Below are positions 1 to 38,075 of a stretch of 62,000 bases of DNA, piece by piece. Made by a program: the position numbers and the translations under genes. This DNA comes from Cristatella mucedo (taxonomy: Eukaryota; Bryozoa; Phylactolaemata; Cristatellidae): positions 10,452,501 through 10,514,500 of the forward strand of contig WPIO01000008.1 in assembly GCA_009760855.2 (NCBI GenBank), given 5' to 3'. Every line of letters starts with the position of its first letter. Positions within the stretch are counted from its first letter, which is position 1. Under the pieces are notes generated by a model, which saw nothing but the letters and a program-made list of their open reading frames with translations, did not search any database and was not told the origin of the DNA.

Positions 1-95
1 TGTGTGTGTGCGTGTGCGTGTGTGCGTGTGCGTGTGTGTGTGTGTAAACGTATATGTTCACATATTCATATATATATATATATATATATATGAAC
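1..95. repeat. (TG)n and (TA)n microsatellites
   Basis: A TG/CG-rich tract occupies 1-45 and a TA tract about 69-91, bordering the RLE-LINE fragment. Confidence 0.9.
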
Positions 96-117
96 TGGTT
101 TATTAAAATGTGAATAT

Positions 118-500
118 GTGAATACAAGTATATGTACATTAACCGGTGGAGCCCTGACCTGCCGGGGCCGTGGGTGCAACCAGCGACTCCAAGTTCAGGA
201 ACGGGGACAACACGTCGTCCGAAACCGGAAATGGCGTCCGAGGCGCACAGCCGCCGCAATGCCATCCTTTCCGCGTGCAATGCCGAGATCGGCCAGGCGG
301 GCTTCGTTATCGGGCCACCAGCTGCCGAGGGCGCCGACCACAAGGGGCCTCGCCACTGCCGTCCGGCAGCCAGCGGTCAGGAGAGACCGGGCTATGACCC
401 TGTACTTTTCAACCTTTATTCCGGGCCGCCACCACCAAGGCATCCTCGCTGCCTTCAAACGGCACCGTCACGCCGATGATGACCACGTCCGTCGGTGGTA
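118..500 (-). mobile_element. 3' fragment of an RLE-type LINE (R2/R4/NeSL-like), copy 1
   Basis: Read on the minus strand, the fragment encodes the tail of a LINE polyprotein: VTVPFEGSEDALVVAARNKG, then after a break KYRVIARSLLTAG and PLVVGALGSWWPDNEARLAD. The V-x-V-P-F...AR-x-K part belongs to the PD-(D/E)xK restriction-like endonuclease, and VGALGSW..N is the conserved motif after it. The catalytic Asp before VTVPF is Gly here (VVIIGVTV), and a stop follows, so it is dead. Its 3' end, at about 130, lies next to (TA)n. Confidence 0.65.
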
Positions 501-1115
501 TATTCTCTCTCGCAAATTCCTGTACGCTCTTGCACAGGAAGTCGAGTTATTCTAGCCGAGGCCGTCGGCGGCGCATATTTGCGATGCAGGGAGCGCCCTG
601 GTGAGCTTCTAAAAAGAAGCGACGGTTCGAGAGCGCGAGACTCCATTTACTACAGCTCCTGCTACCACGCACCGACCCACGACCGTACTCATTGCTCCTC
701 CGGTCCTCAGGGGCGGGGCCGTGCCTCAGGGTAGGGAATAATCTTTTTCGTGTAGTTGCGCAGCAGGGTATTTAAGCTAGCATGCTTGCCTGAGAGTTGC
801 CTACGTCTGCCTCGAGTTCGCTACGTCGAAACGTGCGAAGTGGCAACCGAAGTGGACCGGAAATCGCGTTTCTGGTCGGCAAGTCGTGCATGGTAAAAAA
901 GAAACTACGTTGCAACAGCGTGCTTAATGTACGCCTGTCTTTTGGCAAGCGCTTATTTGTGTTTGTCGGTATCTCGTGTAAAACGATCGTGAAACGCCAA
1001 AAATAACAATGAAGAGCGTACGCCTGCCATATAAGTGTCCACACCTTCATTCATATACAAGTATAGCGTATACAGTACAGATTATTACAAGTAAATTTGT
1101 GTGCATTTAGACAAA
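500..1115. other. No gene recognised
   Basis: This is mixed-composition sequence. I see no conserved frame, RNA or repeat family beyond the flanking elements. Confidence 0.5.
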
Positions 1116-1121
1116 TACACA

Positions 1122-1270
1122 AGCATATATATATATATATATATATATCTTTGCAGCATATGTAAAGTGTCTGGAAAGAGATTAGGCTCTCTGAGGATGT
1201 TATACAACTGTATAATTATTTATTGTATACCTGTACATCAATGTGTGCCTGCATACACACACACACACAT

Positions 1271-1303
<33 letters not shown>

Positions 1304-1320
1304 CATATATATATGTATAT
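1122..1320. repeat. (AT)n, (CA)n and (TA)n microsatellites
   Basis: A TA tract lies at 1122-1148, CA runs at about 1255-1285 and TA from 1286 to 1318. Confidence 0.9.
1150..1225 (+). mobile_element. LINE-A-type 3' tail
   Basis: It has gcagcatatgtaaagtgtct, ggaaagagattaggctctct and gaggatgttatacaa, flanked by (AT)n. Confidence 0.55.
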
Positions 1321-1787
1321 AAATATGTGACTAGATATTATACCCTTTATACGTATACTGGATATTGACTGACCGGTGAGTTCGCAGTTTCCTGTGCACA
1401 TTTTAAATCTGTCAAATAGCGGGCGCCAAGTGTCTGCTGTTCCGCTTGCTGAGCTCTCGCCGTCGAGCACGTCACGCTTCGCGGCAGCGGGACGGCACAC
1501 CGGATCCAGAGGGCTGACGGCGAGTAAATTGTTATTGCTACCCTTCCGGTCGAGCCGCCCCGATCAAGAGACTCGAGACCCCTCTAACGCTGCCCCGCTT
1601 GGCTCTCACCGTTCCCATTTTCCTGTACGCGCTCTCACCGTTCCCATTTTCTCCTAAGTCTCCCTCGAAGTTTCGTAAATTCCCTCCTGAAGCCCCTGGC
1701 ACCGTCGTCGACGCTTCTCTCGCTGACCTCCCGCTAGGATTCTCGCCTGCGCTTCCTGTTTGCTCGCGGCCACTTCCGCTCGTGTCT

Positions 1788-1788
<1 letters not shown>

Positions 1789-1850
<62 letters not shown>
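1789..1850. repeat. (CT)n microsatellite
   Basis: This is about 31 uninterrupted CT units just before the CpG-rich promoter region. It produces spurious Ser/Leu frames. Confidence 0.95.
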
Positions 1851-1852
<2 letters not shown>

Positions 1853-1859
1853 CCTTTCG

Positions 1860-3060
1860 AGAGTTCGATGCCCCGATCGAGTTCGTTGCTACCGCTGCGG
1901 AATCCATGTCGTATCGAGGCTAGGGCTTGGCCTGTACCAGCGAGGCGTGCACCGGCGACGTCACTCTGACGAGTGAGGTCGCCGGTGAACGCCTCGCTCG
2001 TCCTCGCCCAGCGAAGAAGAAGAAATCCGTCGACGAGCTTATCGTCTGCTGCTTCTCTTTCGAAATCGGCCGACGTGCGGCCGCTTCGAACGCATGCGCG
2101 ACGGCACTAAATCGCAAACGCTGGCAGCGCCAAGCCGGCAGTGCCAAGCTTCGGAAGACTGCGGAAGACTTGAACTTCCGCGGGGCAACAGCTAGCCTCC
2201 GTCGGTGCAGAGCCGCCGCCGCCGCCGCCGCCGCCGAACCGGTTCCAATCTATTTCCATCGTCCTCCCTTTTCTACCCTCTGCATTTGCCACAGCGGCCG
2301 TCCAGTAATTCAAGGCTCCTCGCTAGCATTCGAGAGGACCGAGAGACCAAGCGCCGAACTATTGAGCCGGAGCTAAAGCCTGCAACCTGGGCGCCCGGTC
2401 GAGCAGGCGGGCGGCCGCGCGAGCGGACGAGCAGCCGAGGACCCGACTGAGGTGCTGCGGCGGCGGCAGCCTCGGCTCTCAGCCGGCGGTTCACTGCGCT
2501 CGGTAGCCCGCCTTCGGCGTCTGAGTTTGCGGCCAAGTTCGCGGAGGCGAGACGGACAGACTGCCCAATTGCGGTGGCGCCGGCCTTGCGATACTTGCAC
2601 CGAAGAAGTTAAGTCGTTCAAATAAGCGTGGGCTATCTCTCTTCTCACCTCTCAAAGCCGGGTACCGATCGCTAGCCGGGGACCGAGGGGATTCGGGTCG
2701 CCGACTGAAACTGCTGCCGCTGCCGCTGGCGCCCGCCCGCCCGCCCGCCCGAAGCTTTCAGTCGAGCCTCCGCTCGACGCCGACGCCTCCTCTGCGTCCG
2801 GTCTGGCACTGGAAATGAGCTGCGGCAGCGGCGGCGACCTGGCGTCACGCCGTACTTGCAACAATGAGCGCTCTCGAAAGCTCGGAATCCATTAGACTTC
2901 CGGCGTCTTCGGGACTTATATGGAAGATTACGAGACCGTCGACGACCCCGACGACTGTCCAACGGTTGCGTCGAACGAGTCTCGAAGCGACTCGCCAAGT
3001 CCCCCGGCTTCCTCCTACTCGGAAGACGACTTGGCAAGCTATGCTAGCGGTGTGCTCGTT
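1860..3060 (+). promoter_or_regulatory. CpG-rich probable promoter region upstream of PKA-C
   Basis: The segment is GC-rich and dense in CpG, unlike the AT-rich sequence before it, and contains a (GCC)n run at about 2212-2236. It lies just 5' of the long Gln-rich frame and of PKA-C. No TATA box or defined start site is evident. Confidence 0.4.
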
Positions 3061-4236
3061 GTTATACCGCAGAGGCCGATCTCTGCTGCAGCGCCACCGC
3101 AGCCGCCAGAGTCGCCGGGCAGCAGCCGTGGCCGCTCGCGATCCATAACCGGCTACCGGGCTGCCGAGGCTTGGGATTCGCCGCCCGAGGAGCAGCAGAG
3201 GTCGCATCCGGCCGAGTTAGCTGCCGGTGCCCGACCTGCTGCAGCCGCGGCAGACGGTGGCAGCGGGCTGAAGTCGAAGCTCTTCGGCGTGGTGGGGTTA
3301 CATCCCGGAGCTGAGATGCCAGCACAGGCCTGCCCAGTTTCTGCCAGTGGCCGTGGCAGCAACTGTCCCACTCAGCAACAGCAGCAGCCTCTGCCACCAC
3401 AGCTGCCGCAGTCGCAGCAGCGATCTGGGCCTCCGACTGCCATGGCGCAGCCGCACGGTCAGCAAATCAACCCGGCAGCTTTGCCGTCCACTGCGCATGC
3501 CCAGTTCGGGACGCCGTGGCCAGCTGACCCTGGCATGCAGCAGCAGCGGCAGACTACCCCTGCCAGGCAGGGCGGTGGCGGTGCTGCTGGCTGCTCGCCG
3601 CAGATGGCGACGCCGGGGCAGCCGAATGAGCTGGCAATGGCTCAGCAGCAGCAGCAGCAGCTTCAGTCGCCGAGGGCCGAGACAATACAAGTCAGGCAAG
3701 CCGATCCGAAGGCAGCCAAAGCTGGTGTGGCCAGCAAGAAGGACACGTCGTCGGCTGCCGGCGGCGGCGGCATGTCCCAGACGAACACTGTGCAGTCGTC
3801 GTCGGCTCGTGGCCCTTCCTCTGGCGCCCCGATGCAGAAGCAGAAGACGGCGTCAAGTGCGAATGCTAAAAAGGCCTCCAAGGGGGCGATGGCCCAACCG
3901 AGCACAGCAACAGCAGCAATGGCTATGCAGCAGCAGCCACAGTCGGGGCATGTGGGATCGCTGAAAGGCCAGCAGCAGCAGCCACAGTCGAACACTAAGT
4001 CAGTTGCAGCTGTTGGGACTTCTGCGGCAGCCACTGAAATGGCTCGCATGCTCCACCACGAGCCCAACAAGGAAACGGCAGCAGCAGCTGCAGCGGCGGC
4101 GCAGCAACCAGCCACGATGCCAGCAGCCAAAGCAGACGTCGCTGGCAAAGAGCTGAAGCTGGGAAACATAAGTGAAATCGCCAAGGACGCAGACAAGCTG
4201 AAGACACACTGTACGCTCACCTTGGTCAGCCGGTAG
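2920..4236 (+). CDS. 438-codon Gln/Ala/Ser-rich open frame, identity unknown
   Basis: This is the longest uninterrupted frame in the window that is not a simple repeat. It starts with an acidic segment (MEDYETVDDPDD), continues Ser/Pro-rich, and then becomes Gln- and Ala-rich with short CAG/GCN runs (residues about 140-400). It has no recognisable domain, signal peptide or membrane segment. An in-frame TAG lies 27 bases upstream of the ATG, and the ATG context is weak (T at -3). It sits in CpG-rich sequence 0.9 kb before PKA-C exon 2. It could be a 5' exon of a long-N-terminus PKA-C isoform, an exon of another gene, or a chance GC-rich frame. Two weak phase-1 donors, at about 4171 and 4211, could splice in frame to 5102. 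Confidence 0.4.
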   Translation: MEDYETVDDPDDCPTVASNESRSDSPSPPASSYSEDDLASYASGVLVVIPQRPISAAAPPQPPESPGSSRGRSRSITGYRAAEAWDSPPEEQQRSHPAELAAGARPAAAAADGGSGLKSKLFGVVGLHPGAEMPAQACPVSASGRGSNCPTQQQQQPLPPQLPQSQQRSGPPTAMAQPHGQQINPAALPSTAHAQFGTPWPADPGMQQQRQTTPARQGGGGAAGCSPQMATPGQPNELAMAQQQQQQLQSPRAETIQVRQADPKAAKAGVASKKDTSSAAGGGGMSQTNTVQSSSARGPSSGAPMQKQKTASSANAKKASKGAMAQPSTATAAMAMQQQPQSGHVGSLKGQQQQPQSNTKSVAAVGTSAAATEMARMLHHEPNKETAAAAAAAAQQPATMPAAKADVAGKELKLGNISEIAKDADKLKTHCTLTLVSR

Positions 4237-5061
4237 CAGGGTCCAAAGCAGATGCAGCGGCAGCAGCAGCCGCGGCCTTGACTGTGTAACGGCTCCTTTT
4301 CCACTCTAGTTCTCAGGTTCGAATGAGTGTGTCGGCAGTTGCTCGAGCCATGCTCTAGGCAGTGCACTGGCTCCTAAAAGGGAAGACAAGAGAGCTCCGG
4401 CGCCAGCATAGATAGGCACTTCTCGTTTATAGCTCCGGTACCGGTTAACCTGACCCACACCAGGCTAGTGCACTGACAAGCCGATCAACTGATAGGCCAA
4501 TATATTTATAGCTACTGGCGCGGCCGGCTGCTCAATGGTCACTTCGCATGCTGGGCAGCAGCCGGGCCAGACGTCTCGTGACGCCGGGGTCGCGTCGGCT
4601 GGCCCCGATCGCAGCTGCAGCCATCAGCGAAGCCTAAGAGGTTTGCTGGTGTGTCGCTGGTTGGCTGGCAGGCCTCTCATCTCGCGACAGCGACAAGAGT
4701 TCGTGCATTTTTCGGTTAGGCCACGTGCCAAGGCCCAGGCGATGTACACAGCAAAGAAGACAGGCCTATTAGCTACGGAAAGTGCTGAATGCACCGAAGG
4801 ACTCAGTAGGTTGCGTTGGCTATGAATTGCAATTTCCTCCGAAGGACTGCCAAGGGTAGACGTCGCAATCGTCTGCCGTCGGTCTGCCCTGAGGGTGGAG
4901 CTGGACCAGGAGACCACCATTTTTCCACGTCCTCACTGACTGCGGCCACTAGGTCACTGGCAACCGGTAGCGATATACATAATGAGAACTGACGTTAACG
5001 CTTGGTTGGCTGCATTGTGGCTGCAAGCTGTGGCCGTTATTGCGAGCCCCTGCAGTAGCCG

Positions 5062-21523
<16,462 letters not shown>

Positions 21524-21960
21524 CTCCATACGCATTGTTGTCGTGTGGACATAGACATCCCGAGCAAGCGAGCTAGTCTACTCTAGTCTTAACAAGTGCC
21601 TGCACGATGCAGCAGGTCGGCGAGCCAAGGCCCCCACTGGCTGGCTGGCCGAGAGCCGACACGTTCGTCAGGAGGCTCTCAGCCAAGCTGATTCACAGCC
21701 GGTCGGCCCAGCCCATCGGACAGCTAGCCGCCAGGGGCTCCTTGGGACTGCAAGCCGCCCGGCGCACGGTTTGTTTGACACGCCACGACCATGCGCGCCT
21801 CCTGCCGAGGCAGAAACGGCGGTGGCAGCAGACGCACGCACAGCTACTGTGCATGCGTGCGGCCCGTCAGCTGAGCGTCTAGCGCGGCTCGTCGTCCAGC
21901 GGACCATGGAGCGAAGGCAGCACGGCGGCATCTCTGAAATATGCCGCGTTCATCGCTACT

Positions 21961-21961
21961 A

Positions 21962-21992
<31 letters not shown>

Positions 21993-21995
21993 AAG
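21961..21995. repeat. (TG)n(GA)n microsatellite
   Basis: This is a short compound microsatellite between the PKA-C and MRPS7 3' ends. Confidence 0.85.
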
Positions 21996-22133
21996 AGACG
22001 AAGCTCACGTTCATTTAGGCGTAGTTTCCCGTTTATAGAGGCAGCTGTCGCTGCTATAAGTGTCGGTAGCAAACTACAGTCTCCGACTGTTTGCTGCTGA
22101 CCACGTCCAATTTCCGTAGACAGCGGCAAAAAG

Positions 22134-22139
22134 AATAAA
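22134..22139 (+). terminator. Candidate polyadenylation signal for PKA-C (10b)
   Basis: An AATAAA hexamer lies 611 bases after the exon 10b stop and before the convergent MRPS7 gene. It is the first such hexamer I noticed downstream. Confidence 0.4.
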
Positions 22140-22407
22140 CTGTACAGTGAGTAACAAGCCTCTCCCTTCTCTCTTTCTCTCTGCACGGTGAGCGAATGCG
22201 GCCGCCAGTTCTTAGCCGCTGTGCCAGCCAGCGGCTAAGAAACGCGCAGGCGGGCGGATTCCTGAACAGCATGGCCCTGGCACCCCTAGTGGTGAAGGTG
22301 GTGATGGCAAAGCGTTCGGCAGCAGCCATTTCATCATCGAATGACAGGTCCTGTGCACTGGGCTCGGAAGCATGGCTCTAGCGCAGCCACCATCCTCCTC
22401 CAGATGT

Positions 22408-32180
<9,773 letters not shown>

Positions 32181-32189
32181 GCCGGGAGG

Positions 32190-33750
32190 TGAAGGTCACC
32201 ACACGACCCCCGGCCGGTCGTAGCCCCAGCGCAGGAGCTAAAGCCCTGCCTGATCAGCCGACTGAAATCGACAACATCTGTGTGCTACGGGCGCGTGCCG
32301 AGCGGACGCGCGTTGCTGCGCTTTGCTTGCTTTATTAATATTATTAAGCTTGATTACTATTATTATTATCATTATTGCCTGTTCCCGGAAGCAGGTTTGT
32401 GGGTCCTAATCGCTGACGTGACTTGGACGCATTTTGGCCGGTATGTGGACGGGAACGACGTTTAACCAGCGAGACAATCGCGGGTGCTTCCGACGGTTCT
32501 TGCACGCCTTTTAAGCTGATGCTCGGCGTGCATGCCTTGACTACTGCCTACCTCTCTGCCTCCGCCAGCTCACCTTCACGCAGAGATCGTCCGTCTGCCA
32601 GCCGTCTGCTCGAGCTGGCTTGTTCGCGGCCAGTTTGACGGCTCTGATAACTTATAGCGAAGACGCAGCAGGGGGAAAGCGGCCAATGCCTGTACGCAGC
32701 TTAAGTAATGAGTTTTCAAATATTTTGCGAATATTATATACGTAGTATGTTTAGATCTGCATTCTGAGGAGGCAATCGTGAGTAAAGACAACATTTTTGC
32801 AAGTGTTCGTGCCTATTTCGAATCCTGCAGCATGCAATCCATTGTTAAATGCCGGAAGAGAGCGTTAGCTAAGAAAGTTAGGCTAAGACAGTGAGGCTAA
32901 GACAGTTCTGTCGCTATATAAATGATGATATAAATGAACCTGTTGAATCAGCCAGCTTCTACTTTAGCTTGGAGCATTTTTTATTTATAACTTAAGGACC
33001 TATTTTTTATTTACTTGCCTTCCAGCACAGCTATTGATCCCGTTAACTTCAAAGTAGCACTTCGAAAGAATAGGTTTCAATGAGAATTGCAATATACCCT
33101 GTGTAACCCACGTCCACAGACCTCCGATCTGTTTCGCTTTGACGAAGGCAAAGATATGAATTGCGGGTTTGCCTTACTTATCGGTCTCGTCACTGGCTAC
33201 TCAGACCACGGTGCATACCAAGTGTTTACCAATCCGGAAATATGCAAGTTGCCTCTAGCATCATTCAGTGCTGCCTCTTTATGCAAAAGGAAAAACAGTT
33301 TCAGGGTGTGGAATTATAATGATTCCTACGCATCCACTATATGAAATAGCTCTGGCTATCTTCGTAAAAGTCTAATTTTGTCCCACCATCTCAATTCCCA
33401 CGGTCTGCAGGAAAAGAGGCTTCTTCTCAGGTAAAAGTACAGAGCCGAACGACCACTGCGTTGGAATTAAATCGATTCAAGCTCATAAAAATGTTCAAAA
33501 TAAGTTAGCTATTTTATGGTGTGCACCAATGCCCCAGGACTACATGAAATACTTCATCAGCTCTCTAGCGTGCACCAAGTGACCAAGTGACTGCGATATA
33601 GCAGCCTGAGTTTGTGTGCAGTAAGTAGCAAGCACACAGCGAACGACGTGAGAGTCGCGAACTCGTATCATGCGACGATAAAGCCGACTCTTCTCTTGAT
33701 AGCTGCATGGCGGCGTGTGTTTTCACCGATGGACCAAGCAGCTGTACGCC
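32190..33750. other. Region upstream of MRPS7
   Basis: About 32180-32330 is CpG-rich and is the probable MRPS7 promoter. The rest shows short AT repeats and no supported gene. Confidence 0.45.
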
Positions 33751-33754
33751 GTTG

Positions 33755-33835
33755 TTAATGATAATAGTAATATTACATTTATACAGCACCCTCGAAGAAC
33801 TTAATATTTTTCTAGGCACTGTTCATATAAGTGTA
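33755..33835 (-). mobile_element. LINE-A-type 3' tail
   Basis: It is a reverse-orientation tail (cagcaccctcgaagaactta then tttttctaggcactg) next to an AT-rich microsatellite. Confidence 0.55.
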
Positions 33836-34114
33836 TGTGTAATGTACACCCAATTCTGGGAGTCCTCTGCAGCTGTTAAGTGTCCCTGCTGGTCCGTTTT
33901 AATTAGCGAGAATGCCTCACCTTGGGCCAGTGATTAGGCAGCTGATGTTCGTGTGCCTGCTGCCAAGTCTGATGATTCATCAAGCTCATATATATGTATG
34001 CTGAGGGGAATGAAGATTAGGTCTCTTTACCACTTACGTCAGAGCTTGTGTCGTCGCGAGACTTGACTAGACCTGCCGCTGCTGGAGCCACAGTAATACA
34101 ACGTATGACCATAT

Positions 34115-34405
34115 CTCCTTACGTGTCCACATTTAAAGAGAAAATAAAAACGCATCTATTTATGACAGCATTTAGTAGGTCCCTGTGATTCGTCCTTTAT
34201 GTGCTTGTGCGTGCTGCCACTGTTGCTTGCTGCCACTAACCACACTTACTTGATAACCCTTGCATGTCACCCTTAACCGTATTATTCTTGTTGCTTATTG
34301 AGCATGCTACCACTAACCATTCGACCGTGCTTCCTTTGCAGCAAATGTAAAGCGCATAGAAAGAGATCGAGTTCTCTGAGGGCACTTTATAAATGTCTTA
34401 TTATC
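34115..34405 (+). mobile_element. LINE-A 3' fragment
   Basis: It has the last codons (a frame-broken HLFMTAFSRSL-like segment) and then the tail with gcagcaaatgtaaagcgcat and an ATT-rich end. Confidence 0.7.
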
Positions 34406-34429
34406 ATTATTATATGGTTAGTGGTAAAA

Positions 34430-35060
34430 AAAAAACATGCACAGCGTCAGACGAACTAATGGCACGGTATCCAAAGGATTCGAGATCGGTTCGAGGCACA
34501 GCTATGAGATTTGAGTCGACAGAGCAGGTGATTCGATGCCTAGTCTGATTGGACAGTAGCTGCTGCGATAGGTAGGCTGGAGCGAGAGAATAAAGGAATC
34601 TAAAAATGAGCGGCAAGACCACGAATTAATACGCTGCCTGATTTGAATCCAATGCAGGTCGGCGTGAAATGCTATAATATGGAAACAGCACTGCTCACGA
34701 CAGACAAGCCAGGCTGCAAAGTTTTGCACCAGCTTTAAGCGCCCGGTTGGATAGGCCGGAAGAACTACAAGCAGTGAGTGACAGAAGTCTGAGACGGGCT
34801 GTCACATATGCATGGACTTATTCAAATGCAGATGTAGTATCCCTAGAGAAGTCTAAGTAGACTCTATGTAAAGTCTAAGCAGAGAATGTCTAGTTGAGTC
34901 TAAGGAAGACTAAAATTTTAAGAAAATTTGAAATTTTTTGAAATTGAAATTTTCTGAAATTGAAATTTTACTTTAAATTTGTTTTGTTTTTTATTTTAAT
35001 TGAGACTTAATTTTAGCAATATTGTCTAGCTGAAAGTAGACACACGACTGCAGAGCTGAA
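34430..35060 (-). mobile_element. LINE-A RT C-terminal fragment
   Basis: Minus-strand segments LVCREQCCFHIIAFHADLHW and SLAPAYLSQQLLSNQTRHRI, then VPRTDLESFGYRA, correspond in order to the LINE-A RT end. Several frames are broken. An AT-rich interval at 34910-35010 interrupts the 5' part. Confidence 0.65.
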
Positions 35061-35069
35061 GTAGTTGTA

Positions 35070-36650
35070 TACAAAGCAGGACATCGAGGTTACTCCGAAC
35101 TACCATTCTCTCGAAGAAAGCAGCTCGGCACGTTCATGGTACGCAGCCTCTCCCTGAACAGTTGAGTTACATTGGAAGCCACGCAGCAGAGCAACTCCGA
35201 CATTGCCGCACGACCGTAGGCGGCGGGTAATTTCCCGATCCTGCCAAACGCTTAGAAAATCGATATCTCCGCTAACGTGGCCCGAGCCACAGTTTTGATG
35301 GCTTCGAAGTGGTTGTAGGAACGGAGCGCCCACCTACACGTCGCGGTGTACACCGAAAGTCTCACAAAACGAGCCATAAACAGCGTAAGTAGACACTAAA
35401 TCCGGGAGAGCAGCGGATAACACGAAGATCGGTTGGGTGGGATGTTCCGTTCGGCTTTCCGGTACTGTGCAAAGTATTGGTACAGGATTTCCGGAAGATG
35501 AACGCGACAAGCTATTAACCGGCCCAACCGCGCAGTCGCGGAAGTTGCTAACTGGATTTATCGGCGGCTATGCGAGCTAACGCGCCGCCAGCGCGTTGGC
35601 AAGGATAACCGAATAGACGAGGAGCTCGCTTCAAACGCTCTTACAAACACGTAGGTGTGGAGTTCGAGTTGCCCTGGAAGTCGTGGAAAATATCATCGTG
35701 GCAACTCAAGTAATCCATTGGCCACCACGACTGCGCCACAGAACAATGCCTGCCATGCAGACTCAGCACGCCGCCTCCGCGTTGGTCACTTCCAGGAACT
35801 ACACGCCTACTGCGCCGCTCGTCTGCGACCGGAAAGCAGCCGCTACCGGCTCGGTGAAGGTCGTCGCAGTTGCCGTCAGGAGCCTGGCCGCGTGGTTCTG
35901 TCGAGCCACGGACCTGGTGTTTCGAATGCATTAGCCGCTGACAGCCGGAGCAGGACGGCCGTTTTATAACTGTACGCACGGTAACTGTTAAGCTATGCTC
36001 TTAAAGTACGCCTCTAAACCTGAAGAAATCTGCCTTTCGTCGACCGCTTTAGAGGGACGCTTCGCGCGTATCTGTCGTACCGACAAGTCCGCGTGCAGCC
36101 GTCTTGTTCGCGCTTGTCTGCTGATCGCTCCGAATGTGAACTTGACCTTTGTCTGGTCTTTGCAGTGGATTTCTGTCGATATTTTCGCCTGAGGTTTTTG
36201 TCGCTCGCGCTAGGAGGTTATTAGCTCGCGAATTGCCTTCGCGTCTAGTCGAGCTGCTTGTTACTCCAGTTTCAGCCTACTCGTGCCCTCCGGTCCTCTC
36301 CTCACAGGACAGTAAACTAATTACAGACTATTAGCGCCAGAAGCTTTATCTGCGCGGCCATAGAATGCGGAAGTCACGTTCGCTGATCTGGCCCTACAGC
36401 GTGGATATCATGTGTCAACCGAAAGACGCTTAGGCGTTAAGTTGACTCGAGAACACTCTCCAGAATAATATCCGCTTCTTCTTTTTGTGGCGGAGCGGGT
36501 GATAGATGGAGATACAAGGTGAGATGTGGAACCAACAAGTACTTTCACCTAGTGTTTACCTGGGGTGTCAATGAGTCACTAAAAACAAGTCGCGTGGTCG
36601 CCTTAACTAATATTGGTTTTATTACGATGGGTTGTGTGCTCTTTTTTCCA
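35070..36650. other. GC-rich interval without a recognised gene
   Basis: CpG-rich frames occur at 35640-35980 on both strands, with no family motif. It could hold a promoter or first exon for the downstream tudor gene, but nothing in the sequence proves it. Confidence 0.35.
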
Positions 36651-36659
36651 GCTCTTTTT

Positions 36660-36800
36660 TGAGTTTTAGTTTTTAGTTTTAGCTATGGCTAGTGGCAGCA
36701 TGCACAATGTCAGCAAGCATAAGCACACACAGGACGAATCACATGGACCCACTAAATGCTGTGATAAATAGGTGCGTTATAAGTTAAGAAACGTCGTTTT
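36660..36800 (-). mobile_element. LINE-A 3' fragment
   Basis: The reverse-orientation segment with gtggcagcatgcacaatgtc and cacatggacccactaaatgc matches the region just after the RT stop in the other LINE-A copies. Confidence 0.65.
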
Positions 36801-37042
36801 TTAAAATGATATGCACCTTATGTTCTGTCAAATGACTTTCACCCGGCTTTATAAACAAATAGTTGGCACATTGGCAGCCATATTGGATTACATCATGAAA
36901 TTTTGCTCTTATGTTGAATTTACAATGTCCTAGACTACAGAAGTACTTTGAATACCAAGAGCAACTAACGTGCCTTATTTCATGCTTTTACCCCTAAAAT
37001 GCATAATTCAGGACCTTGTATCTTCCACCAATATCTCTGCAG

Positions 37043-37090
37043 CACAAACTGGAGTGCCTGCAAGCATGCAACCAACCACACTGTACTCGG
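37043..37090 (+). CDS. Candidate 48-nt exon, possibly of the tudor gene
   Basis: The acceptor caatatctctgcag and donor CGG|GTGAGT bound 48 nt that are open in phase 1/1 and encode QTGVPASMQPTTLYS plus split residues. Phase 1 out fits the phase-1 entry at 42900. There is no domain evidence. Confidence 0.25.
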
Positions 37091-37811
37091 GTGAGTTCGT
37101 TCGTAGGCAACTGCTGGTGTCAAACCTGACCAGGCTATCGGCCGGTCCCTTATGCAGGTCAGTGACCTATATGTCAAAAGTGAGTTCTATTCACCACGCT
37201 CATTTGTACTGACCCAAGCACAGCCAGGGCACCTAGAGACTGCTGGGACGAGGCTGCTTAATGGCAGTTGCTGTTTTGCTAAGGCTGTGTGCAAGGGCCT
37301 GCACAGTACGCGGGCCGGAGCTGAGGTTAATACTATTGATAAGCATTCGCCTCTTTAGCATCATAGGAGAATCATAAACTCTTTCTATGCACTTCAGAGA
37401 AAGAAGCACGAGGGAGCAGAGCTGCTTAGTAGCTGCGACATGCACAATTGAAGCACCCGTCATAATATCGAGTATGATTTATGCTTAGAGAGCATATGCT
37501 ATGAGGAGCAGGTGAGTAGTTGGCCACTTTTTGAATGGCAAGTGGGGTGGCGTCATGTTTTTTAAGTATGTAGATTTGCATGCTTAGGTTGCATAGGAAC
37601 TGTACTTGTGGTCACCAGAGGATTTTAGGTATGTGCAGCTAAGTGACCGGAGTACTCAGAGTAGAGAATAAAAAAAAAAGACGACGCCGGGTTGGCACAA
37701 TGCGTCCTCCCATAGGAATAAAGCAATAAGAGATATATTAGTTGTCAAGCTGGAGACAGAGCATTTAAATGACCTATGAATACTGCCATAACATTCACGT
37801 GTGCTTTACAT

Positions 37812-38075
37812 CAATAATAATAATAATAATAATACACTTGATAAAGCGCCCTCAGAGAACTCAATCTCTTTCTTTCTTAGCGCTTTACATTTGCTGCAAA
37901 GGAAATACAATCGAATGGTGAGTGGTGTCATGATTGATAAACAACATGAATAGCATGGTTAGGGGTGACATGCACCGGGTCAGCATGCAAATGTGGTTAG
38001 TGGCAGCATGCACAGTGTCAGCACGCATAAGCACATAAAGGACTAATCACAGGGACTCACAGCAAGCAAACGATA
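37812..38075 (-). mobile_element. LINE-A 3' tail fragment
   Basis: It has (AAT)n, then cttgataaagcgccctcaga, tttgctgcaaagg and atggttaggggtgacatg, in reverse orientation. Confidence 0.75.

Noticed and set aside
4233-4240. Donor at the stop of the Gln-rich frame (CG|GTAGCA)
   Set aside because: It exits in phase 2 and would shift PKA-C exon 2 out of frame.
3663-4367. 234-codon minus-strand frame opposite the Gln-rich frame
   Set aside because: It is the antisense shadow of CAG/GCN-rich coding-like sequence, being Ala/Leu/Cys-rich.
33087-33344. 85-codon frame (MQYTLCNPRPQTSD...)
   Set aside because: There is no family motif and no splice partner found. It is probably chance.
35641-35979. Overlapping frames of 80-112 codons on both strands
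   Set aside because: They are CpG-rich chance frames. Neither strand shows a motif.
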